Of a stretch of 64,000 nt of DNA, positions 50,655 through 60,259 are shown in pieces (position 1 is the first letter of the stretch; each line of letters begins with the position of its first letter). Where the stretch lies: assembly GCA_038237475.1 (NCBI GenBank), contig JBBRYS010000003.1, positions 372,001 through 436,000 on the forward strand. Direction: 5' to 3'. The position numbers were made by a program, and so were the translations under genes. Under the pieces are notes generated by a model, which worked only from the letters and a program-made list of their open reading frames with translations, searched no databases and was not told where the DNA came from. Source of the DNA: JAOAPY01 sp038237475 (lineage in GTDB: Bacteria; Acidobacteriota; Blastocatellia; Pyrinomonadales; Pyrinomonadaceae).

Positions 50655-51911
50655 ATGAATAATTCACAGACACGTCCGCGCCGCTTGTTGTTGTGTCTGG
50701 ATGGCGTCTCGTTCGACCTGATGATGCTGGCGCGAGAGCGCGGGCTGTTCGATCAATTCCGTCATCCTGCACGGCTGCTTTCACCTTTTCCCACCATGAC
50801 CAACATCGCGCTGTCGGCGATGCTTGGGGCTTCGGCGCCGCTGGGTTACGAGACCATTTATTTTGATCGGACGGCCGGCGAACTACGCGGCGGCATCGGC
50901 AAATACATTGGTCGCCGCACTCCGGACAAGGTTCCCTCAACCTACATGGACCAGCTCGATTACCAGGAGCCCTTACCTTTTGAGTTTTTGGTGTATGTCG
51001 CTCCAGAAGCGGTGTGGCGCGCGGATATGAGACGTTTTTATGATCGGTTTCAGCACGCGCCACAGGACAGAGACTACTTCGCTTTCCTCAAAGGCACCGA
51101 CGGCTTGCTGCATATCCGCGGTGTGGAAAAACTCAATCATGCCCTGGCATCTCTAAACGAACTGCTACTCAGAATTCAGTCATGGTGTGGTACAGAAACA
51201 GAAATGGTTTTGTTTTCGGACCACGGCATGAGTCTGTTGCCTAACCGGCGCGTGCCCCTGCGAGAGCATCTCAGTCGTTGCGGGTTCCAGGTTTCCAGGG
51301 ATTTGCGCCAGCCGGCGCAAAGTCAGGTGGTACTGCCTACCTTTGGTTTGATCGGATTTGCTGCCCTCTATTGCTGCGAGGGCGAAGAATCGAGACTGGC
51401 TGAGGCGCTGGTACCGCTCGAAGGGATCGACTTCGCTCTTTATCATGACGCCCCCTCAGTTCTTAGCGTGAAAGGCGCTCGCGGCGTCGCTCGGATTCAT
51501 CGTCGAGAGAGCGAGGGCGAAGTAATCTATCGTTATGAACTGCAGTCAGGCGATCCGCTGCAACTCGGGCCAGTACTGACCGAGATGGCGAAAGAAGGTG
51601 TGCTGCACGCGGATGGTTATGCGAGAGCGTCGGCGTGGAGCAGGCACACAGCGGAACACGTCTACCCCGATGCGCTCGCGAATCTTTTCACTTCAATGAT
51701 GACTTCGAGAGTACGTCACCCGGCAGATGTCCTGGTGAGTTTGCGGGATGGTTATTATTACGGCTGGTCAGCGTTTGAGTATGTTGTAAATCTGCGAGCC
51801 ACTCATGGCAACGCTATGCGCGCCAGTTCGAGCGCTTTCCTCATGAGCACACATCGAGAGTTTCCCGCGTATGTATGTGCCGATGACGCGCAATCTTGCT
51901 TGAGAGGCTGA
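50655..51911 (+). CDS. Alkaline-phosphatase-superfamily (phosphodiesterase-like) protein
   Basis: A 418-residue protein of the type I phosphodiesterase/nucleotide pyrophosphatase group. LLLCLDGVSFDLMML carries the first metal-binding Asp and SPFPTMTNIALSAML the nucleophile Thr region. VLFSDHGMSLLPNRRVPLRE holds the Asp-His metal ligands. No signal peptide is evident. These enzymes cleave phosphoester or phosphodiester bonds. Substrate unknown. It starts 28 bases after the TPR gene and precedes hairpin-repeat copy 4. Confidence 0.8.
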   Translation: MNNSQTRPRRLLLCLDGVSFDLMMLARERGLFDQFRHPARLLSPFPTMTNIALSAMLGASAPLGYETIYFDRTAGELRGGIGKYIGRRTPDKVPSTYMDQLDYQEPLPFEFLVYVAPEAVWRADMRRFYDRFQHAPQDRDYFAFLKGTDGLLHIRGVEKLNHALASLNELLLRIQSWCGTETEMVLFSDHGMSLLPNRRVPLREHLSRCGFQVSRDLRQPAQSQVVLPTFGLIGFAALYCCEGEESRLAEALVPLEGIDFALYHDAPSVLSVKGARGVARIHRRESEGEVIYRYELQSGDPLQLGPVLTEMAKEGVLHADGYARASAWSRHTAEHVYPDALANLFTSMMTSRVRHPADVLVSLRDGYYYGWSAFEYVVNLRATHGNAMRASSSAFLMSTHREFPAYVCADDAQSCLRG

Positions 51912-51997
51912 GCCTCTGAGATCTGCTCCCAAGCGGGAGCGGCCAACGCAAAGGGTGACTCTTCTTCTCTGCGCAATCCGCGGCTAATCTTATGAAG

Positions 51998-52034
51998 CGA
52001 AATGCCCGCCTGAAGGCGGTACTCTAAACGCCTG
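51998..52034 (+). repeat. Covarying hairpin repeat, copy 4
   Basis: CGAAATGCCCGCCTGAAGGC then GGTACTCTAAACGCCTG, with stem pair C-G. It lies between convergent genes, so it is not always a 5' leader element. A fossil AATCCGCGGCTAA repeat precedes it at about 51974-51988. Confidence 0.82.
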
Positions 52035-52056
52035 TGGGCGAGGATTCCGAGAATTT

Positions 52057-52095
52057 GAAAAGGAAAAGGGCGAGGCCACTTGCGTGACCTCGCCC
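52057..52095 (-). terminator. Intrinsic terminator of the 1416-residue protein gene
   Basis: Stem GGGCGAGGCCA/TGACCTCGCCC (one mismatch; 52068-52078 and 52085-52095) with a 6-base loop. Read on the minus strand it is followed by TTTTCCTTTTC. It lies 21 bases beyond the stop of the large secreted protein gene. Confidence 0.85.
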
Positions 52096-52116
52096 GAGTT
52101 TAGTTGTTAGCGCCAA

Positions 52117-55100
52117 CTATGGACAGGGAGTCCCGGCGCTTTCGTAAATCTCGATACTACCGAGATCGGCAAACTGCGCCGCCTGGTCGCGGTAGACGAC
52201 ACCCTCGATCCAGTAAATGTAGCGGCTGAAGTCAAAGTCAATGTTCGGCATGGAACTAACGGTAGTAAATGCACTGCCGCTACCCAGCCCGTTGCTGTTG
52301 AAGTTGTAGATGATGTCATTGCCACCAACAAGAACACTGGTGCGATGAATCTCAAACCTCACCTGTGCATGCGTGCCCGTATTATCGCTATTGCGGAAGC
52401 GCACATTAACTACTGACTGAGTGGCCGGACAGTAGGTGGAAATGCCGAACACCGAGGTTATGTTGTAGCGCACCGTAACCGTGCCGGTCATAAAGTCTCT
52501 CAGTTGCACGGCAAAGTCGTCGAAGCTTACTTTGGCAACACTGTCTTCGTCTGCTGTCGCTGTGGAGCCAGCCGAGGTCCAGTGCTTTTGCCCTGAGGAT
52601 GGTGTTGGTACCGGCGTTGGCGTTGGCGTCGGTGTTGGTGTTGGTGTTGGTGTTGGTGTTGGTGTTGGTGTCGGTGTTGGTGTTGGCGCGGGCACGACGG
52701 CGCACACCGGCACGTTGGGGGTAATGTTAATCGTCCAACCACCTGTCATCGTGCCGGCATCCGCGCCGGCATCATCCACGATATACAGACTCCACGTGCC
52801 ATTCGGGTTAGTCCCGTTAAAGATGCTGGCAAAGGTCGCGGTGCCCGCCGTAGCCGGGCTTGCATAGGGAGCAGCCGGCGCCGGGGTCGGGAACAGGTCG
52901 CCAACGCCGTAGTTGGTTGGCCTGAAACTGCCGGCTACTGGTGTGCCACTGTTTGGGATGACGCCGCTGGCGGCGTCGTCCAGCGTATAGTTGATGTTTA
53001 CCCAATCAGTACCCCCAATGACGTCCGAAAGGATGATCAGGTTCTGCCCACCCGGACCGACTAACAACATATCAACGTCGGACGGGAAGGTGTGATTGAG
53101 ACCATTTAGATTTACCGTCACTTTTGCAATCGTCCCGGTCAACCCGGAAACGACGATGTTCGAAGGATAGGGGTTGGCCGGGGCGCCGGTCGTGGCGCCC
53201 GTGCCGGTTGCGGGGATCGTAACCGACGTTGCGTTACTAAACGGAACCGGCGCTCCCACCAGGTTGGTTCCGGTCTGCAACACGTAATTAATCGTGCCCA
53301 GATTGGTGGCGCCATCCTGTAGGGCCAGCGTTAACGTGATGTTATTGCCGCAGGTGACCATGGGATTGACGGTGAATGTAAATGAGCGAGCGACGGCTGG
53401 ACCACTCGATACCACAACCCCGTAATTTTGCGGGCCGCTCGGCATCGTCACGCCACCCGTGGGCTGTAGTGTCGCCACGAGGTTCGTCGTGTTGTTACCG
53501 CCAACGTTAAGCAACGGTAAGCTGGTGGTCAGTGTTTCGCCAGGATCCGGGGCGTTGTTGGCAGGGATGCCATTTTCCGCTGTGATCATCACTGGCGTAG
53601 TGGCATTAATCAGCGCGCCGCAGCAAACGAAGCGCTTGTTTAGTTCCAGCTTGACGCAGCCGACCGTGCCGGTATCAGTTGCCGCGGAGTCTATCACTCT
53701 CAATTTCCAGGTGCCGTTGGATGGCTTACCGTTAAGAACGCTGAGTGGTGATTCAGGTCTGAACGACCCGGAGAAGGGCGCCGCCCCGGCTGAAATCGCC
53801 GTGGCCGCCTGATCATCGATGCCAGTGCCCACGCCGGAGCAATCGTTCGTTCCGGTGCCGAAGTTGGCACCAGAGCCGCCACGATTGGTGACTAGTGGTA
53901 CGACCGTGTTGTCCGGGTGGACGAGACTGACTCTCAAGTCCCCATCAAAGGTGTGGTTAATCCGGAAGCTCACGTTCACATCCGTGAGTGTCATCACGTC
54001 CGCCACAGTGAGGGGAATATCCACGCCCGTTAGGTTGTTGTCGGGGATCGGCACTGAAATGTTGCCAGTGGAATAGTTACTTGACGAGATGGTGCCTGTC
54101 ATGAAGTTGTAAGAAATGGTGCCCAGATTGGTCATGCCATCTTGCAAATCCATCGTAGCCACCAGATTTGAACCGCAGGCCAGGTTCCCGGCCGTGAAGG
54201 TGAACGAACGGAAAACCGTGGCGCCGCCAGCCACCACGACGCCGTAATTTTGCGGACCGCTGGGGCTGGTAACTCCGCCGGTGGCTTGCAATGTCGCCAC
54301 CAGATTCGCAGTGTTGAGCGTGCCGGTATTCTTGATGCCGAAGCTGACCGTGACGGTTTCGTTCGGATCAATCACCATATTCGAATTGCAGGAATCGGCC
54401 GTGATGGTCGCGGTATCTGCAACCGGTTGCTTCAGATTGCCGCTCAAGCAGGCGCTAAAGGTCGCGTTGCCGCCATTGGCAACCACGAGACTCATCGCTG
54501 TGGCCGTGTCATATCCAAGACCAGTAGCGGTGGCATTGTAAGTTCCCGGGCTGACGATAGCCGAATACATGCCCGCCGCGTCGGTGCCACGAGCGTAGCC
54601 GCCAGCAATCGAGATCTGCGCATTGGGAATTGGCAGCAAGGTCTGGCAATTAGTGATCGTGCCGGAAATGGTGCCTCGTGCTGACGTAGTGCAAATCGGA
54701 TATTTAAAATTACCGATGCGTGTGCGCCAGCTAAATGTTCCGGTGACGGAATAGTATTCCTGTGTGTACCAGAAGGTGCAGTCGTTCGAAGGATCAACCG
54801 TCATGTCGCTGTAATCGCCCCAACGATTGCCGGTGCCGGTTTGGCTCCCTGTTCCGGCAAAGAGCGTCGCTTCACCCTGAGCTAGAGTGTTGACGGGATC
54901 AGTCACTAGTCGGCCGGCATAACGGATTTGCGGGCTGATTGTAGCGTCGGAAGCTGAATAGCCGAGCGCCAGGTTTCCCTGATTGTCCATCGCCACGCTG
55001 CCCATCCAACGCCAAGTGGTGTCGGGCTGGTAGGTGCTCTCCTGGAACACAGTCACCGGGCCTGCGGTCACGCCGCGCAACTCAAACCAGCGTATGCCGG

Positions 55101-56367
55101 CCACAGAACTCGCACTCACCGTGTAGTTGCCAACTAATGATTCGGTGCCGCCGATATTCCGATACGCCAGCCGATACATTAACCGGTCGCCAATGGCATC
55201 GAGGCTGTTCGCCCCGGTTCCGCCAAGCTGCGGCACACAAGCCCGTGTCGTCGGGCAAAGTTCCGTAAAGGCGGCTGAGGCGGGACTGGCAAAGAGCGTA
55301 AAGGTCGAGTTGGCCGGTGTGACCCAGTCAACGTGGAAGTGAAAAGTTCTATAGGCAGCTGTAAATGGCATCTCTACAAACGAGTTCGGAGCGCCTGCGG
55401 GCGGCAGCGAATAACCGTCAATGTCCGCCGGCAGGAATGAGTCTTCAGTTGGTCCACCGGTAATGCCGGGAGTTTGGAAGGTTGCGGGCAGTCCCGCAAT
55501 CATTTTCGCGCGGTCGAAGACAAAGGCCTGCGGTCCGAGGAAGGCCGTGCCGCCTGTGTTGAAAACGTTCATGGCCATGTAATAGCCATCTGGCCAGACA
55601 CCCAGGTGCGGATAATCAAAGAAGTTGGTGCCGAGATTGAAATCATAACGATAGTAGGCGCCGGTGGCGTCCCCCGTCTTCGAGACGGCAATACATTCAT
55701 CAGTAGGAACCGCGGTGCCGGCGAACTGACTAATGATCCAGCGGTCGGCGAGTTGGTCATACATTACGACCGGATCGCCGCTGCCATTGTTTTCGCAGAC
55801 TCCCCCAAAGCCGGACCACAACGTGCTGATTCCGGCTGGGCCAAAGGTTGACGCGCCAGTGGATTTGTTAAAGACCTGGAAGCCCTCGTTGACCATCTGG
55901 ACATACTGGGTAAGCCCAATCTCACCATTGGTGTCCGGCGGCGCGCAGTTGCAGGCGACGCCGGGGAAGATAATTCCGTCAAAGGTCAGCGTGGGGCTGG
56001 GCATATTGGGCTCCAGCAGGTTCTTCAGCGCCCCAAAGCTCCCCTGGATTACCGGATCCGTTTTGTCTGTATGCCGGTGCGGCAGTTTGGGATTCTCATT
56101 GGCTTCGCGCTCATCCCCTCCTTTAGTGCCGAACGGTTTAATAGGCATATCACGCAAAGCAGGCGACTCATCATTCTTAGATGAACTGCCGACAGTCATC
56201 CCCTCCGCTTGACCCGCGCGCGCGTCCTTCTGGTTCAGCGCGGTGCTTTCGGAATCCTTTGATTGCGCCGACTGGCCGCCCCTTTGAGCCTCCGTGGCCC
56301 TTAAAAAAAGAGTTGAGACAAACAGCGTAAACACTGCGACGATGAGTAATAATCGATAACGTTTCAT
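52117..56367 (-). CDS. Large secreted multidomain protein with P-domains and (Pro-Thr)n linker
   Basis: A 1416-residue exported protein. ATG 56367 has GGAGG about 10 bases upstream and is followed by a signal peptide (YRLLLIVAVFTLFVSTLFLR). Residues about 110-570 are beta-rich. A carboxypeptidase-regulatory-like domain (GTISGTITNCQTLLPIPNAQ) comes next. A repeated module (NLVATLQxTGGVTxPSGPQN-YGVVV...LQDG.TNLGTI) occurs twice. It alternates with two proprotein-convertase-P-like domains (NHTFDGDLRVSLVHPDNT; NHTFPSDVDMLLVGPGGQ). A (PT)n linker then leads to a C-terminal beta domain with Cys. It is probably a surface adhesin or matrix protein. No protease catalytic motif was seen. Confidence 0.88.
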   Translation of the reverse strand: MKRYRLLLIVAVFTLFVSTLFLRATEAQRGGQSAQSKDSESTALNQKDARAGQAEGMTVGSSSKNDESPALRDMPIKPFGTKGGDEREANENPKLPHRHTDKTDPVIQGSFGALKNLLEPNMPSPTLTFDGIIFPGVACNCAPPDTNGEIGLTQYVQMVNEGFQVFNKSTGASTFGPAGISTLWSGFGGVCENNGSGDPVVMYDQLADRWIISQFAGTAVPTDECIAVSKTGDATGAYYRYDFNLGTNFFDYPHLGVWPDGYYMAMNVFNTGGTAFLGPQAFVFDRAKMIAGLPATFQTPGITGGPTEDSFLPADIDGYSLPPAGAPNSFVEMPFTAAYRTFHFHVDWVTPANSTFTLFASPASAAFTELCPTTRACVPQLGGTGANSLDAIGDRLMYRLAYRNIGGTESLVGNYTVSASSVAGIRWFELRGVTAGPVTVFQESTYQPDTTWRWMGSVAMDNQGNLALGYSASDATISPQIRYAGRLVTDPVNTLAQGEATLFAGTGSQTGTGNRWGDYSDMTVDPSNDCTFWYTQEYYSVTGTFSWRTRIGNFKYPICTTSARGTISGTITNCQTLLPIPNAQISIAGGYARGTDAAGMYSAIVSPGTYNATATGLGYDTATAMSLVVANGGNATFSACLSGNLKQPVADTATITADSCNSNMVIDPNETVTVSFGIKNTGTLNTANLVATLQATGGVTSPSGPQNYGVVVAGGATVFRSFTFTAGNLACGSNLVATMDLQDGMTNLGTISYNFMTGTISSSNYSTGNISVPIPDNNLTGVDIPLTVADVMTLTDVNVSFRINHTFDGDLRVSLVHPDNTVVPLVTNRGGSGANFGTGTNDCSGVGTGIDDQAATAISAGAAPFSGSFRPESPLSVLNGKPSNGTWKLRVIDSAATDTGTVGCVKLELNKRFVCCGALINATTPVMITAENGIPANNAPDPGETLTTSLPLLNVGGNNTTNLVATLQPTGGVTMPSGPQNYGVVVSSGPAVARSFTFTVNPMVTCGNNITLTLALQDGATNLGTINYVLQTGTNLVGAPVPFSNATSVTIPATGTGATTGAPANPYPSNIVVSGLTGTIAKVTVNLNGLNHTFPSDVDMLLVGPGGQNLIILSDVIGGTDWVNINYTLDDAASGVIPNSGTPVAGSFRPTNYGVGDLFPTPAPAAPYASPATAGTATFASIFNGTNPNGTWSLYIVDDAGADAGTMTGGWTINITPNVPVCAVVPAPTPTPTPTPTPTPTPTPTPTPTPTPVPTPSSGQKHWTSAGSTATADEDSVAKVSFDDFAVQLRDFMTGTVTVRYNITSVFGISTYCPATQSVVNVRFRNSDNTGTHAQVRFEIHRTSVLVGGNDIIYNFNSNGLGSGSAFTTVSSMPNIDFDFSRYIYWIEGVVYRDQAAQFADLGSIEIYESAGTPCP
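52613..52688 (-). repeat. Six-base tandem repeat encoding (Pro-Thr)n
   Basis: About a dozen GGTGTT/GGCGTT units (ACACC-type on the coding strand) encode an uninterrupted Pro-Thr run before the C-terminal domain of the large secreted protein. Unit number may vary between strains by slippage without frameshift. Confidence 0.85.
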
Positions 56368-56902
56368 GGCGGGGGGGATCCTCCGTGGTTGTTTACTGAA
56401 TTTTGACTTAAAGATGGTTTGGCGCTTTGCGCAATGGCCGCAGTCATGCCTGTTGGGGCACGCGACTAGGTGGCCGTTATCTGGATCCTGTCGATGCGTG
56501 AACGCATGAGTTCGACCCTAAAATCCATTTCGCTGGATCGCGTCATTTAGTAGTGCGTTTAGCTAATGGATTCGAATCGATCAATTTCGTAATCGACTGG
56601 ATTCCATCCCTGCGACGAGAACAGGAAAGATTGATAGGACTCGATTCAAACCGAAAAGGATGGTTGGATCCGAAGACTATCGCACCGCTTGGATTAGCAA
56701 TGAAATTGCGGGTGGAGTTTATGGCGATTTTGCCCTAACAGTCAATAGCTTTGACGACAAAAATGGGTTCGCCAGCAAATTGAACCTGATGAGCAGGCCT
56801 CATCGGATCATTGGGCCGAAGCCCCCAGCCTGTTCCCAGTTGCCGTTTTTAACTCTCCCCGGATACACCAAAGCAAGGCGTCGAAAAATTAAGTCGCTGG
56901 CC
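56368..56902. other. Intergenic region without a recognisable gene
   Basis: This 535-base gap lies between two minus-strand genes. It should hold the promoter of the large secreted protein gene near its left end and the 3' end signals of the deoxyhypusine-synthase-like gene near its right end. Two short plus-strand frames (56553-56738 and 56660-56986) overlap and lack any domain or ribosome site. I see no repeat or RNA motif. Confidence 0.45.
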
Positions 56903-57961
56903 CTATGGGACCTCGATTGCGAGCTCGCGGCCAAAAGTAAAGGTCGGCCGTTTGCGGCCCTTCATGTATTTTGCCGCTGTCTGTGAAAGAGCTGTCACCA
57001 GAATCGGCAAGGCGATTGTCGCATCACACGGGACATAGGCTGTGTGGGCGCCGCGAGCCAGCTTGCCATAAATCAACCCTTCGTCAAATGAGACTGCATT
57101 TGAACGCCCACCCGGATGCGGTGTGTCGGTCGAAATCTGAATAGCATACTTATGCCCGTGATGATGATCCTTCAGGATCGTAGTGGAGACCTCGGTCTGT
57201 TGCAGGAAGCTCTTGCTGGTGCCGCCGCCCAGATTGATAACACCGGTCACCCGCGCGCGCACGCTGATCTGCATCATGTCGAGCACGTCCTGCACAATAT
57301 CAAAGATGAAATTGTTTTTCTTTTCGAAGCGGGCCGCGGCAATACCGATGGCAATACCACTATCGGCAATCGCTGGACAAAAGATGGGAACCCGCGCTTT
57401 GTACGCAGAAGTCAAAACCCCGTCTTCAGAGGCGATCTCTGACAACTCGCGACCGAGCAGATGCAGGTACTCGCGAGTTGAATAAGGCCGCGTCTGATCG
57501 AGCTGATTTGTAAAGCCGCCGACCCATTCATTGGCCTCGTGATATTCCTCATCGCTGGCAAGCAAATCCCACATGCGACTGATTTGGGAAGCCTCGAGTT
57601 CCGCGTCAGTCATGTTGGGATGGGCCTGGAAGTGATATCGTCCCAGCGTTTCATGCAGGTCGTGGAACAACATCGATCCGGAAAGCACCAGCACATCCAC
57701 GAACCGATTCTTGATCACGTAGGCCAGCAGGCGTCGCATGCCGGCGGGGATCAACGCGCCGGAGCCGGCTACCATAATGGTGGTGTTATCACCGAGCATA
57801 TCGAGCCAGATGCGGTGGGCCTCAGCCAGTTGCCGTGCGCCAAAGCCGGCCCCTTCCATCTTTTCCAGCAAACCGGCGACCGAGCGGTCGCGGTCCACCT
57901 GGATCGGCCTGGTCGGGGTAATGAGATACTTCGAAGCTTTGGGTTTTCGCTGCGTAACCAT
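56903..57961 (-). CDS. Deoxyhypusine synthase-family protein
   Basis: A 352-residue NAD-dependent enzyme of the deoxyhypusine synthase (DHS) fold. VAGSGALIPAGMRRLLAYVI, VLSGSMLFHDLHETLGR, VINLGGGTSKSFLQQ, STDTPHPGGRSNA and YGKLARGAHTAYVPCDATIA follow the DHS pattern. The catalytic Lys of eukaryotic DHS (VSWGKI) aligns with Lys300 of YGKL. Bacteria lack eIF5A, so a polyamine reaction is more likely than protein modification. The neighbour, arginine decarboxylase, points to a spermidine- or agmatine-linked step (inference). ATG 57961 (MVTQRKP) has GAGAGG 6 bases upstream; an earlier TTG is possible. Confidence 0.88.
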   Translation of the reverse strand: MVTQRKPKASKYLITPTRPIQVDRDRSVAGLLEKMEGAGFGARQLAEAHRIWLDMLGDNTTIMVAGSGALIPAGMRRLLAYVIKNRFVDVLVLSGSMLFHDLHETLGRYHFQAHPNMTDAELEASQISRMWDLLASDEEYHEANEWVGGFTNQLDQTRPYSTREYLHLLGRELSEIASEDGVLTSAYKARVPIFCPAIADSGIAIGIAAARFEKKNNFIFDIVQDVLDMMQISVRARVTGVINLGGGTSKSFLQQTEVSTTILKDHHHGHKYAIQISTDTPHPGGRSNAVSFDEGLIYGKLARGAHTAYVPCDATIALPILVTALSQTAAKYMKGRKRPTFTFGRELAIEVP

Positions 57962-58055
57962 ACTCAACCTCTCGCGTTGTGGAGTTTTCCGCTTTATCTA
58001 AGGCAGGGTTAATTCACCTGCGCCGCCGCCCCGGGCTGCGTAATAGGAACAGATG

Positions 58056-60056
58056 CTAATCGCCTCTGCGTCTTGTTCGCGGGCGCGCACCATTGACTTC
58101 GAGGTAGGTGTAAGCGCCATAACGCGATTCATAAAATTCTGCCAGTTCGGTGCCGTCGGCTTCGCTAAGCTCACCGTCCTTGACGCGGTGATTGATAAGC
58201 CGGCGAAAGCCGTCGTGTAAAAACGAACGATCATACCGGGCCCGCTCCGCCGCCTCGCCAACCGTGGTCCCACGAATGACTTTCTTAATTAGATAGCCTT
58301 CGTCGTCGATGTGTATGTGGGCCTCATGCGGTGCGCCGAAAAGATTATGATTATTTCCCATTACTTCCTGGTAAGCCCCAACCAGGGCGAACGCCAGGTA
58401 GTACGGTTCACCGGGGACCAACGGGTGGAGTTCCAGCACCTGTTTGACGTCGTGGAGATCCACAAACTTATCAATGATGCCGTCCGAATCGCAGGTAATA
58501 TCGCAAAGGGTCGTATATTCAGTCGGCGCTTTATTCAGCCCATGGATTGGTACGATGGGGAACAATTGATCCAGTGCCCAATGATCCGGCACCGAGCGAA
58601 AGACCGAAAAATTTGTCAGGTACTTGGCGCACAGCAAGCGCCGAAGATCGTCAAATTCTTCCGCAACATACTTTGCCTGCTGCGCATACTTGTCGGCGCG
58701 CTCGCAGACGTCCCAGAACAGCACCTCGCCCTTGGCGCGATCTTCCAAAGAGATGAGCCCCAGATTAAAGAGAGTGAACAGCTCTTCGCGGTGTTCGAGA
58801 GCGTCGTGGTAATACTCGCGGTAATTCTTTACAGTGATTGACTCGCGCAAGTCGCTGAGCTCGACCACTACCTGTGGATCGTCGTTGTCGAGTTCAATCG
58901 GGGTAATGTCCTCGACCACCGTCTCGATCTCGTCCAGCACGTTGGTCACCAGGATTGCGTGATAAGCAGAAAGGAAACGGCCCGATTCCTGAATGATAGT
59001 CGGGTGCGGCACGTTCTCGTCATCGCAAACCAGCTTGATGGTGTAGATGACGTCGTTGGCGAATTCCTGGGCGCTGTAATTCGCAGACGAGTCGAAGGCG
59101 GTTTTCGATCCATCATAATCGACTGCCATGCCGCCGCCTACGTCCAACAGGTCGATAGGTACCTTCATCTGGTAGACCTTGGCGTAAACCCGGGCAGCCT
59201 CTTTCATGGCGTTTTTAATTCGCTTAATGTCGGTAAGCTGTGAGCCGATGTGGAAGTGCAGCAGCTTGAGCATGTCGATCCGCCCGGCGTCTTCCAAACG
59301 GCGAATGACTTCCAATATCTCAGTCGTGGTCAGGCCGAACTTCGCCGCCTCTCCTCCTGATTTTTCCCAGCGCCCTGAGCCCTTCGAATACAGCTTGACG
59401 CGCATCCCGAGCATGGGCAGGGGTCCTTCGTGAGTCTCAGCAATGTTCAGCACGTGGTCCAGTTCATTGAGTTTCTCAATAACGATCACGACGCGCTTGC
59501 CCACGGTGGCGCCGGCAAATGCGAGCTCGATGAATTCCTGATCCTTGAATCCGTTCAGAACCAGCAGACTATCGGCGGGCTGTTCCAGAGCCAGAGCCGC
59601 ATAGAGCTCAGCCTTGGATCCTGCTTCGAGACCGAAATCGTAGCGCGAGCCTTCCCGCAGGTATTCCTCGACAACGGAGCGTTGTTGATTGACTTTCATC
59701 GGGTAAACGCACATGTGCGTGCCCTGGTATTCGAATTCCCGAATGGATTTGCTAAAGGCTCGCTGAAGCTTTCGCACCTGCGAGGCGACCAATTGCGGAA
59801 AGCGAAGCAAAACGGGTGCGTTGATCCCGCGTCGAGCGAGATCTTCGATGATTTCCTTGAGGTCTGCTGAGCGCGCGTCACCTTCGGCAGGGTGAATTAT
59901 CAGATTCCCTTTGCGGTTAACGTCAAAGTAGCCGGCGCCCCAATTTTCGATACCGTAAGTTTCGAGCGTTTGCTCAATTGCCGTCGTCAATTCGCGATCT
60001 CCTGCCTTGTCTGCCCTAAATTTCGCTCGTGACTCCGGTGGTTGAATCGTAGACAA
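58056..60056 (-). CDS. speA: Biosynthetic arginine decarboxylase
   Basis: A 666-residue fold III PLP decarboxylase that converts arginine to agmatine. The PLP-binding lysine lies in CVYPMKVNQQRSVVEEYLRE (Lys121). FGLEAGSKAELYAAL, LKLLHFHIGSQLTDIKRIKN, LDVGGGMAVDYDGSKT and the C-terminal CDITCDSDGIIDKF match SpeA and its bacterial relatives. Only a TTG (60056) is available as start after an upstream in-frame stop. The gene is followed after 94 bases by the DHS-like gene on the same strand, a likely polyamine operon. It diverges from glnA. Confidence 0.94.
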   Translation of the reverse strand: MSTIQPPESRAKFRADKAGDRELTTAIEQTLETYGIENWGAGYFDVNRKGNLIIHPAEGDARSADLKEIIEDLARRGINAPVLLRFPQLVASQVRKLQRAFSKSIREFEYQGTHMCVYPMKVNQQRSVVEEYLREGSRYDFGLEAGSKAELYAALALEQPADSLLVLNGFKDQEFIELAFAGATVGKRVVIVIEKLNELDHVLNIAETHEGPLPMLGMRVKLYSKGSGRWEKSGGEAAKFGLTTTEILEVIRRLEDAGRIDMLKLLHFHIGSQLTDIKRIKNAMKEAARVYAKVYQMKVPIDLLDVGGGMAVDYDGSKTAFDSSANYSAQEFANDVIYTIKLVCDDENVPHPTIIQESGRFLSAYHAILVTNVLDEIETVVEDITPIELDNDDPQVVVELSDLRESITVKNYREYYHDALEHREELFTLFNLGLISLEDRAKGEVLFWDVCERADKYAQQAKYVAEEFDDLRRLLCAKYLTNFSVFRSVPDHWALDQLFPIVPIHGLNKAPTEYTTLCDITCDSDGIIDKFVDLHDVKQVLELHPLVPGEPYYLAFALVGAYQEVMGNNHNLFGAPHEAHIHIDDEGYLIKKVIRGTTVGEAAERARYDRSFLHDGFRRLINHRVKDGELSEADGTELAEFYESRYGAYTYLEVNGARPRTRRRGD

Positions 60057-60259
60057 ACATCATCCGAGTCGTATAGCGGAGATTATCCAGGTTGGAAAGC
60101 TTAGGTTCCGCAATGTAACAGATAATGAGGGGTGGGTCTATAGGTTTTTTTGGGGTCAAGCGCGAACTGTAATCAGTTAAGTCTCACTTGGTTAAGCGTT
60201 TAGCTGTCAAATGCCGCTTCCCTCAGTTTCATCCCCCGAATAACTTCTCCCACAAATCC

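Noticed and set aside
56553..56986. Two overlapping plus-strand frames in the gap before the DHS-like gene
   Set aside because: No domain, start signal or plausible composition; one runs antisense into the DHS-like gene.
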